Positions 13,439 through 21,175 of a stretch of 21,576 nt of DNA are shown one piece after another. Numbering within the stretch: the stretch's first letter is position 1; every line of letters starts with the position of its first letter. This DNA comes from DATLFA01 sp039934635 (GTDB taxonomy: Bacteria; Actinomycetota; Acidimicrobiia; Acidimicrobiales; WLNW01), in contig JBDTLT010000082.1 in NCBI GenBank assembly GCA_039934635.1, positions 1 to 21,576 on the forward strand. Direction: 5' to 3'. The notes below the pieces were generated by a model. It saw nothing but the letters and a program-made list of their open reading frames with translations. It had not been told where the DNA came from and searched no databases. The position numbers and the translations under genes were made by a program.

Positions 13439-13465
13439 TTAGCAGTCGGTATAGGAGAGTGCTAA
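13439..13465 (+). promoter_or_regulatory. CIRCE operator (proximal copy)
   Basis: TTAGCAGTC, nine bases, then GAGTGCTAA. There is one mismatch in the left arm and the right arm is perfect. The spacer includes TATAGG (13450-13455), a possible -10 box. The operator ends 70 bp before the groEL ATG. Its start is 42 bp from the start of the distal copy, about four helical turns, so two HrcA dimers could lie on one face of the DNA. Confidence 0.92.
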
Positions 13466-13535
13466 TCGCACGGACGGTGTTGCGTGGGGGTCTCCGGCCG
13501 CCGCACGCACGGTCACCAACGGAGGATGCAACTAC

Positions 13536-15164
13536 ATGGCGAAGATCATCAGCTTCGACGAAGAAGCTCGTCGTTCGCTCGAGCGGGGTATGAACCAGCT
13601 CGCGGACGCAGTACGCGTGACGCTCGGTCCCAAGGGCCGCAACGTCGTGCTCGAGAAGAAGTGGGGCGCTCCCACGATCACCAATGACGGTGTTTCGATC
13701 GCGAAAGAGATCGAGCTCGACGATCCCTACGAGCGCATTGGCGCCGAGCTCGTCAAAGAGGTCGCCAAGAAGACCGACGACGTTGCCGGTGACGGCACGA
13801 CGACGGCAACGGTGCTCGCATGGGCCATGGTGCGCGAAGGTCTGCGCAACGTCGCCGCCGGCGCCAACCCGATGTCACTCAAGAAGGGCATCGAGGCCGC
13901 AGTCGAAGCTGCAGTGGCATCGATCAAGGAGCAGGCTGTCGAAGTCGACTCCAAAGAGCAGATCGCACAGGTCGCATCGATTTCGGCCGCCGACGAAGAG
14001 ATCGGCAAGATGATCTCCGAGGCGATCGACAAGGTCGGCAAAGACGGCGTCATCACCGTCGAAGAGTCACAGACCTTCGGCATGGACATGGATCTCGTCG
14101 AAGGTATGCGGTTCGACAAGGGCTACATCTCGCCCTACTTCGTCACCGACCCCGATCGCATGGAAGCCGTGCTCGAGAACCCTTACCTGTTGCTCGTCGG
14201 CTCCAAGATCACCGCAGTGCGCGATCTCGTGCCGGTGCTCGAAAAGGTGATGCAGGCCGGCAAGCCGCTCGTGATCATCGCCGAAGACGTCGAAGGCGAA
14301 GCACTCGCGACGCTCGTGGTCAACAAGATCCGTGGCACGTTCTCGTCGATCGCCGTCAAGGCTCCGGGCTTCGGTGACCGTCGCAAGGCGATGCTGCAAG
14401 ACATGGCCATCCTCACCGGCGGCCAGGTCATCAGCGAAGAGGTCGGCCTCAAGGTCGAAGGCGCCACGCTCGACATGCTCGGCAAGGCCCGCAAGATCGT
14501 CGTGTCCAAGGACGAGACGACCCTGATCGAAGGCGAGGGCGACCAAGCCGAGATCGACGGCCGCATCAAGCAGATCAAAGCCGAGATCGAGAACACCGAC
14601 AGCGACTACGACCGTGAGAAGCTCCAAGAGCGTCTCGCCAAGCTGTCCGGCGGCGTTGCCGTCCTCAAGGTCGGCGCGGCCACCGAGGTCGAGCTCAAAG
14701 AGAAGAAGCACCGCATCGAAGACGCCGTCTCGACGACGAAGGCTGCGATCGAAGAGGGTGTTGTCGCCGGTGGCGGCGTCACCTTGCTGCGAGCCCAAAA
14801 GGCCGTCATCGCGGCTGGTGCCAAGCTCACGGACCCCGATCAGGCAACTGGTGCCCGCATCGTCGCCAAGGCGCTCGAAGCACCGCTCACCCAGATCGCG
14901 GTCAACGCCGGCATGGAAGGCGGCGTGGCGGTAGAGAAGGTGCGCAGCATGACCGGTGCGATGGGCCTCAACGCGGCCACCGGTGAGTACGAGGACCTCG
15001 TCAAGATGGGCATCATCGATGCCGCCAAGGTGACTCGCTCGGCGCTGCAGAACGCAGCCTCGATCGCGGCGCTGTTCCTCACCACCGAGGTCGTCATCGC
15101 GGATGCTCCGGACAAGAAGGCCGGCGCCGGTGGCGGCGGCGGCATGGGCGACATGGACTTCTGA
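13536..15164 (+). CDS. groEL: 60-kDa chaperonin GroEL
   Basis: The protein has 542 residues, the family's normal length. It folds proteins in a double heptameric ring using ATP and a GroES cap. Key motifs are VTLGPKGRNVVLEKKWGAP (28-46), ITNDGVSIAKEIELDDP (48-64) and the ATP-site GDGTTT (85-90, with the catalytic Asp86). The C-terminus ends in GGGGGMGDMDF, the Gly/Met-rich tail typical of the housekeeping GroEL2 type rather than the His-rich GroEL1 type. GGAGG lies 10 nt before the ATG. No groES is adjacent, as for actinobacterial groEL2. Two CIRCE operators precede it and a strong terminator follows, so it is monocistronic and HrcA-controlled. Confidence 0.98.
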   Translation: MAKIISFDEEARRSLERGMNQLADAVRVTLGPKGRNVVLEKKWGAPTITNDGVSIAKEIELDDPYERIGAELVKEVAKKTDDVAGDGTTTATVLAWAMVREGLRNVAAGANPMSLKKGIEAAVEAAVASIKEQAVEVDSKEQIAQVASISAADEEIGKMISEAIDKVGKDGVITVEESQTFGMDMDLVEGMRFDKGYISPYFVTDPDRMEAVLENPYLLLVGSKITAVRDLVPVLEKVMQAGKPLVIIAEDVEGEALATLVVNKIRGTFSSIAVKAPGFGDRRKAMLQDMAILTGGQVISEEVGLKVEGATLDMLGKARKIVVSKDETTLIEGEGDQAEIDGRIKQIKAEIENTDSDYDREKLQERLAKLSGGVAVLKVGAATEVELKEKKHRIEDAVSTTKAAIEEGVVAGGGVTLLRAQKAVIAAGAKLTDPDQATGARIVAKALEAPLTQIAVNAGMEGGVAVEKVRSMTGAMGLNAATGEYEDLVKMGIIDAAKVTRSALQNAASIAALFLTTEVVIADAPDKKAGAGGGGGMGDMDF

Positions 15165-15185
15165 TCCACTGATCCCGGTTTCTCG

Positions 15186-15226
15186 AACTACCCGTGGCGG
15201 GCCCGCAAGGCCTGCCGCGGGTAGTT
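15186..15226 (+). terminator. Strong intrinsic terminator of groEL
   Basis: The stem pairs AACTACCCG-T-GGCGGGCC (15186-15203) with GGCCTGCC-G-CGGGTAGTT (15209-15226) around the loop CGCAA. That is 18 pairs with two G-T wobbles and no bulge. The 3' flank is TTCGCGTT, a poor T-tract, but the hairpin is by far the most stable in the window. The next gene starts 8 nt later. Confidence 0.88.
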
Positions 15227-15227
15227 T
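15222..15227 (+). promoter_or_regulatory. Candidate -10 box for a leaderless nitrobindin mRNA, inside the groEL terminator arm
   Basis: TAGTTT ends 6 nt before GTG 15234. The gene has no room for a leader with a Shine-Dalgarno unless transcripts read through the groEL terminator. The box is formed by the 3' arm of that terminator. Confidence 0.38.
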
Positions 15228-15233
15228 CGCGTT

Positions 15234-15731
15234 GTGGAGCCTGCACTGCATCCCCTGTGCGAACCGTTGCGACCGCTTCTCGGCACGTGGCGGGGCACCG
15301 GGCACGGCGAGTACCCGACCATCGAGTCGTTCGATTACACCGAAGAGATCACTTTCTCGCACGCGGGTAAGCCGTTCGTGGCGTACGTGCAACGAACCTC
15401 TCTCGCGTCGACCGGGATGCCGTCGCATGCCGAATCGGGTTACTTGCGCGCCGTGGGCGACGACGCGTACGAGTTCGTCATCACCATGCCCAGCGGCATT
15501 GTCGAGATCGATCGTGCGGTGGTGACGCAAGGGTCCGCCCTCTCCGTCGACGTGACCTCGCTCGAGGTGCACCGCACACCCAGCGCCAAGTCGGTGACCG
15601 AGGTCGTGCGGCGGATCACCGTCGACGGTGCCGTGCTGCGCTACGACCTGTCGATGGCGGCCGTGGGAGTTCCACTCACACATCATCTCCGAGCCGAGTT
15701 GCGACGCTCGGTTGTGGGCGCGGAGCCGTAG
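15234..15731 (+). CDS. Nitrobindin-like haem protein (peroxynitrite isomerase, DUF1794/THAP4-like beta-barrel)
   Basis: The protein has 165 residues, close to M. tuberculosis Rv2717c. Nitrobindins are ten-stranded barrels that hold ferric haem b and convert peroxynitrite to nitrate, and can bind NO. The family signature is clear: LGTWRGTGHGEYPTI (21-35), then FDYTEEITFSHAGKPFVAY and HAESGYLR. The predicted haem-ligating His is His151 in PLTHHL near the C-terminus, matching the DHL of the mycobacterial protein. The GTG start is 8 nt after the groEL terminator. It precedes fdhD and hemQ; hemQ makes the haem this protein needs. Confidence 0.9.
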   Translation: MEPALHPLCEPLRPLLGTWRGTGHGEYPTIESFDYTEEITFSHAGKPFVAYVQRTSLASTGMPSHAESGYLRAVGDDAYEFVITMPSGIVEIDRAVVTQGSALSVDVTSLEVHRTPSAKSVTEVVRRITVDGAVLRYDLSMAAVGVPLTHHLRAELRRSVVGAEP

Positions 15732-15734
15732 CCT
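15729..15734 (+). promoter_or_regulatory. Candidate -10 box for a leaderless fdhD mRNA
   Basis: TAGCCT, whose TAG is also the nitrobindin stop codon (15729-15731), is followed by exactly 7 nt and then ATG 15742. fdhD has no Shine-Dalgarno, and no -35 box is evident. It could instead be translated from an mRNA reading through from nitrobindin. Confidence 0.35.
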
Positions 15735-15741
15735 TTCGCGC

Positions 15742-16551
15742 ATGAGTCGAGGACGATCCAGGCGCGTGCTCACGCGCCGCTTTGCCCAGGGTCGCCTCAC
15801 CCGACTGCCCGATGACCTGGCGGTCGAAGAGCCGCTGTCGATCCGCCTCGACGACACCCTCGTGACGACGACGATGCGCACGCCCGGAAACGACTTCGAG
15901 CTCGCCGCCGGGTTCTGTCTCACCGAGGGATTGCTCTCGGGTGCCGCGATCCGCCAGTTGCGCTATTGCTCGGATGATCCCGCGGAGAAGGCGAGCTTCA
16001 ACGTGGTCACCGTCGACACGGGAGGCGAGGCACCGGCGCCCACCCCCCGCCTCGGGCTCACGTCGTCGTCGTGCGGCATCTGCGGCAGCGAATCGATCGA
16101 CGCGCTCTGCGCACGACTGCGCCCGGTCACGCGCAGTGACATCCCCATCAGCGTGCTCGCCGATATCTCCTCTCGCCTCGAAGGGCATCAGCCCTTGTTC
16201 ACGAAGACGGGCGCGGTTCACGCGGCTGCCGCGTTCGATGCGCAGGGCACGATCTCGGTCGTGCGCGAAGACATCGGGCGGCACAACGCGGTCGACAAGG
16301 TGGTCGGTCAACTGTTGCTCGACGGCCATTTGCCGGCGACGGGTCTCGGGCTGTTCGTCAGCGGACGCGCGTCGTTCGAGATCGTGCAAAAGGCGTGGGC
16401 CGCGGGATTTGCCGCAATCGTCGCGGTGAGCGCGCCCTCCGCGCTGGCCGTCGACACGGCCCGAGCAGCAGGTATCACGTTGGTGGGCTTTGCCCGCGAG
16501 CGTCACTTCAATCTCTACACCGATGCCGGTCACGAATCTGTCGCGCCGTGA
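15742..16551 (+). CDS. fdhD: Formate dehydrogenase accessory sulfurtransferase FdhD
   Basis: The protein has 269 residues. FdhD takes sulfur from a cysteine desulfurase and inserts it into the molybdenum/tungsten bis-MGD cofactor before formate dehydrogenase uses it. The catalytic CxxC is C111-G-I-C114 in SSSCGICGSESI. Other family markers are VEEPLSIRLDD (28-38), TPGNDFELAAGFCLTEGL (47-64), FTKTGAVHAAA, EDIGRHNAVDKVVG, SGRASFEIVQKA and the closing HFNLYT. No formate dehydrogenase is in the window, so one should exist elsewhere in the genome. I chose ATG 15742 since the upstream frame lies inside nitrobindin. A GTG (16548) overlapping its stop is an alternative hemQ start. Confidence 0.95.
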   Translation: MSRGRSRRVLTRRFAQGRLTRLPDDLAVEEPLSIRLDDTLVTTTMRTPGNDFELAAGFCLTEGLLSGAAIRQLRYCSDDPAEKASFNVVTVDTGGEAPAPTPRLGLTSSSCGICGSESIDALCARLRPVTRSDIPISVLADISSRLEGHQPLFTKTGAVHAAAAFDAQGTISVVREDIGRHNAVDKVVGQLLLDGHLPATGLGLFVSGRASFEIVQKAWAAGFAAIVAVSAPSALAVDTARAAGITLVGFARERHFNLYTDAGHESVAP

Positions 16552-16565
16552 CAGACTTACCCGCG

Positions 16566-17240
16566 ATGAATCCCGTATCACCGTCCGTCGGTCTCGCTGT
16601 CCTGCATCTCTTTTGTGTTCGTCTCCCCGGTGACGATCCTGATGCCGTCGCCGGCGCGGTGGCCGCAGCCCAAGCCGATGGTGTGAGCGTCGTGTCAGTG
16701 GCGTTGTTGGGCCACAAAGCAAGCCTCGGGTTCATGGCGCTGGCCGACGATTTCTGGAAGCTTCGCGAGTTTCAGTCGGCGCTCTCCGACGCCGGTCTCG
16801 ACGTCGTCGATTCCTACGTTTCCCTCACCGAGTTGTCCGAATATTCGCAAGGCGTGCCCGAGCCGATGAAGCAGGCGCGCCTGCACCCGCAACTGCCGCC
16901 CGAGGGCAAGCCGGCATGGTGCTTCTACCCGATGTCGAAAAAGCGTGAGGCCCACGCCAACTGGTTCACGCTGCCGTACGACAACCGCAGTTCGCTGATG
17001 CACGAGCACGGCGCGTCGGGTCGCAAGTTCGCCGGCCGCGTGGTGCAGGTGATCACCGGGTCGACGGGGCTCGACAATTTCGAATGGGGCGTCACGTTGT
17101 TCGCGGTGAATCCCGATGACCTCAAAGAAGTCGTCTACACGATGCGCTTCGACGAAGCCTCGGCTGTCTACGCCGAGTTCGGCCCGTTCTACACCGGCAT
17201 GGTCTGCTCGGTCGACGAGCTCATGCAGCGTGTGAGATAG
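16566..17240 (+). CDS. hemQ: Coproheme decarboxylase HemQ (ChdC), chlorite-dismutase-like family
   Basis: The protein has 224 residues from ATG 16566. It makes haem b from coproheme by two peroxide-dependent decarboxylations, the last step of the coproporphyrin-dependent pathway used by actinobacteria and firmicutes. The catalytic Tyr lies in YPMSKKR (Tyr121) and the proximal haem His in EHGASGRK (His148). Their 27-residue spacing equals that of Tyr147/His174 in Listeria HemQ. ITGSTGLDNFEWGVTLF and MRFDEASAVYAEFGPF are further family blocks. It lacks the distal Arg block of true chlorite dismutases as far as I can see. A GTG at 16548 (GTGA overlap with fdhD) could be the start instead. larE follows after 12 nt. 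Confidence 0.92.
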   Translation: MNPVSPSVGLAVLHLFCVRLPGDDPDAVAGAVAAAQADGVSVVSVALLGHKASLGFMALADDFWKLREFQSALSDAGLDVVDSYVSLTELSEYSQGVPEPMKQARLHPQLPPEGKPAWCFYPMSKKREAHANWFTLPYDNRSSLMHEHGASGRKFAGRVVQVITGSTGLDNFEWGVTLFAVNPDDLKEVVYTMRFDEASAVYAEFGPFYTGMVCSVDELMQRVR

Positions 17241-17252
17241 GGCCAGCCGACA

Positions 17253-18068
17253 ATGGGTGATCTCGGCGCGCTGCGCGCGACGTTGCAACAGCTCGACCGT
17301 GTCGTGGTTGCCTTCAGCGGCGGTGCCGACTCGTCGTTCCTCGCGTGGGTTGCCAACGACACGCTCGGGCCCGAGCGAGTGAGCTGTGTGACTGCGCTCT
17401 CGCCGTCGCTCGCGTCGTTCGAACACGACGATTGTTCGCGGCTCGCGGCCGAGTGGGGATTGAACTGGATTCAGGTCGAAACGACCGAGATGCAGAACGC
17501 CGCGTATCGCCGCAACGACGCCGACCGCTGCTTCTGGTGCAAGGACGCGTTGATGGACGCACTCGAGCCGATCGCGCAACAGCGCGCCGCGGTCGTCGTG
17601 CTCGGTGTCAATGTCGACGACCTCGGCGACCATCGCCCCGGCCAGCGCGCCGCGGCCGACCGCGGTGCACTCTTTCCTCTGGTCGATGCCGGCTTCACCA
17701 AATCCGAGCTACGCGCCGCGTCGCAGTCCCTGGGGTTGAGTACGTGGGACAAACCTGCCGCGGCCTGCCTCGCGTCACGGCTGCCCTACGGCACGCCCGT
17801 AGAGATCACCGTGCTGGCGTCGGTCGAGGCGGCCGAGCGTGGGTTGCGCGATCTCGGCTTTCGCGACGTGCGGGTGCGGCACTATCGCGACCTCGCGCGT
17901 GTCGAAGTGCCGCTCACCGATCTCGACGCGCTGCTGGCCGCGCGCGAGCGGGTGGTCGATGCCGTCAAAGCCGCCGGATACCGCTATGTCACCGTCGACT
18001 TCGAGGGTCTGCGGTCGGGCAATCTCAACGACGCGCTCGGTCAGTCGATGCCGCATGAACGACGATGA
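17253..18068 (+). CDS. larE: ATP-dependent sacrificial sulfur transferase LarE
   Basis: The protein has 271 residues. LarE-type PP-loop enzymes adenylylate the pyridinium carboxylate of P2CMN and give up the sulfur of their own cysteine, building the nickel-pincer nucleotide (NPN) cofactor. The PP-loop SGGADSS is at 22-28, RCFWCK at 92-97, LGVNVDDLGDHRPGQRAA at 117-134, and the sacrificial-Cys motif KPAAACLASRLPYG contains Cys172, equivalent to Cys176 of L. plantarum LarE. The larB, larC and larA genes are not in the window; many genomes carry larE apart from them, so another sulfur-transfer use remains possible. The last 14 bp overlap the next gene. Confidence 0.92.
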   Translation: MGDLGALRATLQQLDRVVVAFSGGADSSFLAWVANDTLGPERVSCVTALSPSLASFEHDDCSRLAAEWGLNWIQVETTEMQNAAYRRNDADRCFWCKDALMDALEPIAQQRAAVVVLGVNVDDLGDHRPGQRAAADRGALFPLVDAGFTKSELRAASQSLGLSTWDKPAAACLASRLPYGTPVEITVLASVEAAERGLRDLGFRDVRVRHYRDLARVEVPLTDLDALLAARERVVDAVKAAGYRYVTVDFEGLRSGNLNDALGQSMPHERR

Positions 18069-18540
18069 TCGTGCGCTTGCGAGATATGCCGACGAACTCG
18101 TGCGCGTGGTCGAGTCGTCGATGGGTGACTGGGTCGAGGCTCGCGTGCGGTCGGTGCTCGACGCGCAGCATCGATCGATCGATGCGCAGACGGCAACGCT
18201 GATCGACGCGGCGCGTCTCGAGGCGACGCGCGACGTATCGGCCGAATTGCGCGCGGTGCTGGCACTCGACATCGACGAACAGCGAAGGAACCCGCTGTCG
18301 ATATTGAGGGCGGCAGTGCGGTATCCGACGCGGGTGTTACGCGCGGTTGGCGCACAGATGGTCGAGCGCGACGAATTCGACGAGCGGTCGTTTCCCGACG
18401 ATGAGTTCTCGCTCACGCCCGCCGCTTTCGCCGACTTCGGCCCCGAAGTGCACGACGCCGGCATCGTGTGGGGGGCAGCCAAGGCACACGTCCACTTGCA
18501 GCGGCGACGAGTGGACAAAGCCGTGAGCGACAACCAGTGA
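18055..18540 (+). CDS. Hypothetical protein (161 residues) between larE and glnD
   Basis: ATG 18055 lies inside the larE end, a 14-bp overlap. The product is mainly helical and acidic at its start (MNDDDRALARYADELVRVVE), with a long amphipathic stretch of regularly spaced charges to about residue 75 that could form a coiled coil. A basic block follows, LRAAVRYPTRVLRAVGAQ (about 83-100), then an acidic, aromatic C-terminal part (FDERSFPDDEFSLTPAAFADFGPEV). There is no membrane span, Cys pair or known motif. The stop overlaps the next start (GTGA). Co-translation with its neighbours suggests a related role, but I cannot name it. Confidence 0.8.
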   Translation: MNDDDRALARYADELVRVVESSMGDWVEARVRSVLDAQHRSIDAQTATLIDAARLEATRDVSAELRAVLALDIDEQRRNPLSILRAAVRYPTRVLRAVGAQMVERDEFDERSFPDDEFSLTPAAFADFGPEVHDAGIVWGAAKAHVHLQRRRVDKAVSDNQ

Positions 18541-18863
18541 GACCGATCATCGTCTTCGCGCCGGATCTGATGGATCGCTCGCGCATATCGGCCGCGCTAC
18601 CGCACGCGGAGTTCGTCGCAAGTGTCGACAAACTGGCGGCGGCCGGGCCCGACGCCGTCGTGCTCGTCGATCTACGCCGGCCCGGCGTGATCGAGGCGAT
18701 CCCCACCGTCGCCGCGTCGGTGGTCGGCTTTGCCAGCCATGTCGACGAAGAGCTACTCCTCGCGGCGCGTGAGGCCGGCTGTGCCGAGGTGCTACCGAGA
18801 AGCCGGTTCTTCCGGCGTCTGGCCGACTTCGCCACCGATACTTGGCACACTGGTGGCGAATGA
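18537..18863 (+). CDS. Degenerate receiver-like protein upstream of glnD
   Basis: The protein has 108 residues, from a GTG overlapping the previous stop (GTGA); the stop in turn overlaps the glnD start (ATGA). The pattern is that of a CheY-like receiver: strand 1 IIVFAPD, strand 3 DAVVLVDLRRPG with Asp45 at the phosphorylation position, strand 4 VVGFASHV, and strand 5 CAEVLPRSRFFRRL. Only one acidic residue (Asp10) is seen where two are normal, and the strand-5 Lys is replaced in a Pro-Arg context. It is probably a pseudo-receiver that does not use normal phosphorylation. Tight coupling makes an adaptor role for GlnD possible, which is inference. Confidence 0.72.
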   Translation: MRPIIVFAPDLMDRSRISAALPHAEFVASVDKLAAAGPDAVVLVDLRRPGVIEAIPTVAASVVGFASHVDEELLLAAREAGCAEVLPRSRFFRRLADFATDTWHTGGE

Positions 18864-21154
18864 ACCGCCTCCTCGAGAACGACCAGAAGCTGTCCTCCAA
18901 CACGCTGCACGGCAGAGCGTGGTGTGAGGCCTACTCGGCCAAGGTCGACGAGTGGCTGACGATGCTGTGGAACGACGTGGCCGGCGACCGCCGTGATGTC
19001 GCGTTGGTGGCCACTGGCGGCCATGGCCGCAGCGAGCTTTGCCCCAACAGTGATCTCGACTTGGTGCTGTTGTACGCGGGAAAAGATGTCGACGAGTTGG
19101 CCAAAGCGCTGTGGTACCCGATGTGGGACATCGGCGTGAAGCTCGGGCACGCGGTGCGCACGGTCGACGGCGCGCTCTCGCTCGCACGCGACGATCTCGA
19201 CGTCGCGACATCGCTGTTGTCCGCGCGCTGTGTCGCGGGGTCCGCCGAGCTCGTACACGAGTTGCGTACTCGCGCGCACACCCAATGGCGCAACGAATCG
19301 CGCCGGGCACTCGACGAATTGCGCGAGCGGGTCGAAGATCGCCAAGCGAAGAACGGCGAGGTTGCGTTCCTGCTCGAGCCCGATCTGAAAGAAGGCCGGG
19401 GTGGACTGCGCGATGTCCACTCGCTGTGGTGGGCCGAAGCCGCGCTGCCGGTGTTGGGCACCAGCGAGCAGACGTGCCTTGCGGAGGACTACGAGACACT
19501 GCTTGCGACACGTGTCGAGTTGCATCGATGCACCGGACGGCGCGGCGAGCGGCTTTCGCTACAAGAACAAGATGCCGTAGGCCGAGCACTCGGGCTGAGC
19601 GACGGCGACGAGCTGATGGCGCGAGTCGCGTCGGCCGCGCGATCGATCGCGTGGACGAGCGACATCGTGTGGCATCGCTACGAGCAGAGCCGGCGGCGCA
19701 GCCGGCCGTTCCGCGATCGCCCGCGAACGGTCGCGCCCTGTGTGATTCTCGACGAGCGCACGATTTACATCGACGACGACTGCAACGTCAGCGCCGATCC
19801 GGTCTTGCCGTTGCGCGTCGCGGCCGCCGCGGCATTGCATCGCGCGTACATCAGCCGCGATTCGCTCGAGCGCATGGCTCGCGAGACACCACCGATGCCC
19901 GCTCGCTGGCCCGACGATGCGCGGTTCGTGCTGACCGATCTGTTGCTGGTCGGTCACGCCGCCATCCCGGTGATCGAGGCGCTGGACCAGCTGGGACTGT
20001 GGCATCGCATGATTCCCGAGTGGGAGCCGTGCCGCAGCAAGCCGCAGCGAAACGCCTACCACCGGTTCACGGTCGACCGGCACCTCTGCGAGGCGGCCGC
20101 GCAGGCGGCGGCATTGGTCGATCGCGTCGATCGGCCCGATCTCCTGGTGCTCGGCGCGCTCTTCCATGACATCGGCAAGGGCTACCCGGGCGACCACACC
20201 GATGTCGGTATCCAACTCGTCGATCGCATCGGCGGCCGCATGGGCTACACCGACGACGAAGTCACGGTGTTGACCTCGATGGTGCGTCATCATCTCCTGC
20301 TGCCCGACATCGCGACGCGACGCGACCTCGACGACGAAGGCACCATCCGTTCGGTCGCGGTTCAGGTGGGCAACGTCGAGACACTCGAATTGCTGGCGGC
20401 GCTGACCGAAGCTGATTCGATCGCGACCGGCCCCGCCGCGTGGGGCGCATGGAAAGCCGATCTCGTCAACGAGTTGGTGCGGCGCACCACGCATTCGCTG
20501 CGCGGTGGTGACGTGCAAGAGATGAAGGACGCGCCGTTCCCGAGCGACGAGCATCGCGTGTTGCTGGCGCGGCGTGAGCTGATCATCGACGGCGCGGGCG
20601 ACACCGTGACCGTCATTGCGCCCGACCGACCGGGTCTGTTCGCACGCGTCGCCGGCGCGTTGGCGCTCAACGGCGTCGACGTCGTGCACGCCGCGGGCCA
20701 CGCCGAAGATGGCATGGCGATCGAAGTTCTGCGAGTGGTCTCGATGTTCGACAACGAGTTGAACTGGCCCAAGGTGAGCGGCGACATCGAGCGCGCCGTC
20801 GACGGCAAGATCGCACTTCGGGCGCGGCTCGCAGAGCGCGCCCGCACCTATCGCTCGCGCCCCGCAACCGCAGCGCGGCCCGTCGAACCCAAGGTCGTCA
20901 TCGACAACCATTCCTCCGACGTGGCGACCGTCGTCGAGGTCGTGGCGCCCGACGGCGTCGGCGTGTTGTATCGCATCACGTCGGCGTTGCTCGAGAGTGA
21001 CCTCGACATCGTGTCGGCCAAGATCGAGACACTCGGGTCGCAGGTCATCGACGCTTTCTACGTGCGCGATCGAAAGGGAGCCAAGGTCGTCGACGATCAG
21101 TATCTCGTCGAGATCGAGCGCGCGATCCTCTATGCGCTGACCGTCGATCTGTGA
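18860..21154 (+). CDS. glnD: Bifunctional PII uridylyltransferase/uridylyl-removing enzyme
   Basis: The protein has 764 residues and starts at ATG 18860, overlapping the preceding TGA. It reads glutamine and modifies PII proteins (adenylylation of GlnK in actinobacteria, uridylylation in E. coli). Domains in order: nucleotidyltransferase with GGHGRSELCPNSDLDL (53-68; metal Asp65 and Asp67), the helical region with LLEPDLKEGRGGLRDVHSLW (171-190), an HD hydrolase domain (His436-Asp437 in FHDIGKGYPGDH; His477-His478), and two ACT domains (about 582-650 and 690-764). It is slightly shorter than E. coli GlnD (890). All catalytic residues seem intact. No PII or amtB gene lies in the window, unlike the amtB-glnK-glnD order of many actinobacteria. 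Confidence 0.95.
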   Translation: MNRLLENDQKLSSNTLHGRAWCEAYSAKVDEWLTMLWNDVAGDRRDVALVATGGHGRSELCPNSDLDLVLLYAGKDVDELAKALWYPMWDIGVKLGHAVRTVDGALSLARDDLDVATSLLSARCVAGSAELVHELRTRAHTQWRNESRRALDELRERVEDRQAKNGEVAFLLEPDLKEGRGGLRDVHSLWWAEAALPVLGTSEQTCLAEDYETLLATRVELHRCTGRRGERLSLQEQDAVGRALGLSDGDELMARVASAARSIAWTSDIVWHRYEQSRRRSRPFRDRPRTVAPCVILDERTIYIDDDCNVSADPVLPLRVAAAAALHRAYISRDSLERMARETPPMPARWPDDARFVLTDLLLVGHAAIPVIEALDQLGLWHRMIPEWEPCRSKPQRNAYHRFTVDRHLCEAAAQAAALVDRVDRPDLLVLGALFHDIGKGYPGDHTDVGIQLVDRIGGRMGYTDDEVTVLTSMVRHHLLLPDIATRRDLDDEGTIRSVAVQVGNVETLELLAALTEADSIATGPAAWGAWKADLVNELVRRTTHSLRGGDVQEMKDAPFPSDEHRVLLARRELIIDGAGDTVTVIAPDRPGLFARVAGALALNGVDVVHAAGHAEDGMAIEVLRVVSMFDNELNWPKVSGDIERAVDGKIALRARLAERARTYRSRPATAARPVEPKVVIDNHSSDVATVVEVVAPDGVGVLYRITSALLESDLDIVSAKIETLGSQVIDAFYVRDRKGAKVVDDQYLVEIERAILYALTVDL

Positions 21155-21162
21155 CGGTGCGC

Positions 21163-21168
21163 TACCCT
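21163..21168 (+). promoter_or_regulatory. Candidate -10 box for a leaderless NUDIX mRNA
   Basis: TACCCT is followed by exactly 7 nt and then ATG 21176. No Shine-Dalgarno precedes this gene. A possible CTGACC -35 (21137-21142) is too far away at 20 nt to be convincing. Confidence 0.38.
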
Positions 21169-21175
21169 CGCGTCC

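Noticed and set aside
14067..15923. A 618-codon open frame on the minus strand opposite groEL and its neighbours
   Set aside because: It runs antisense to groEL, across the terminator, nitrobindin and part of fdhD. It has no recognisable domain and no start signals, and reflects codon bias of the true genes.
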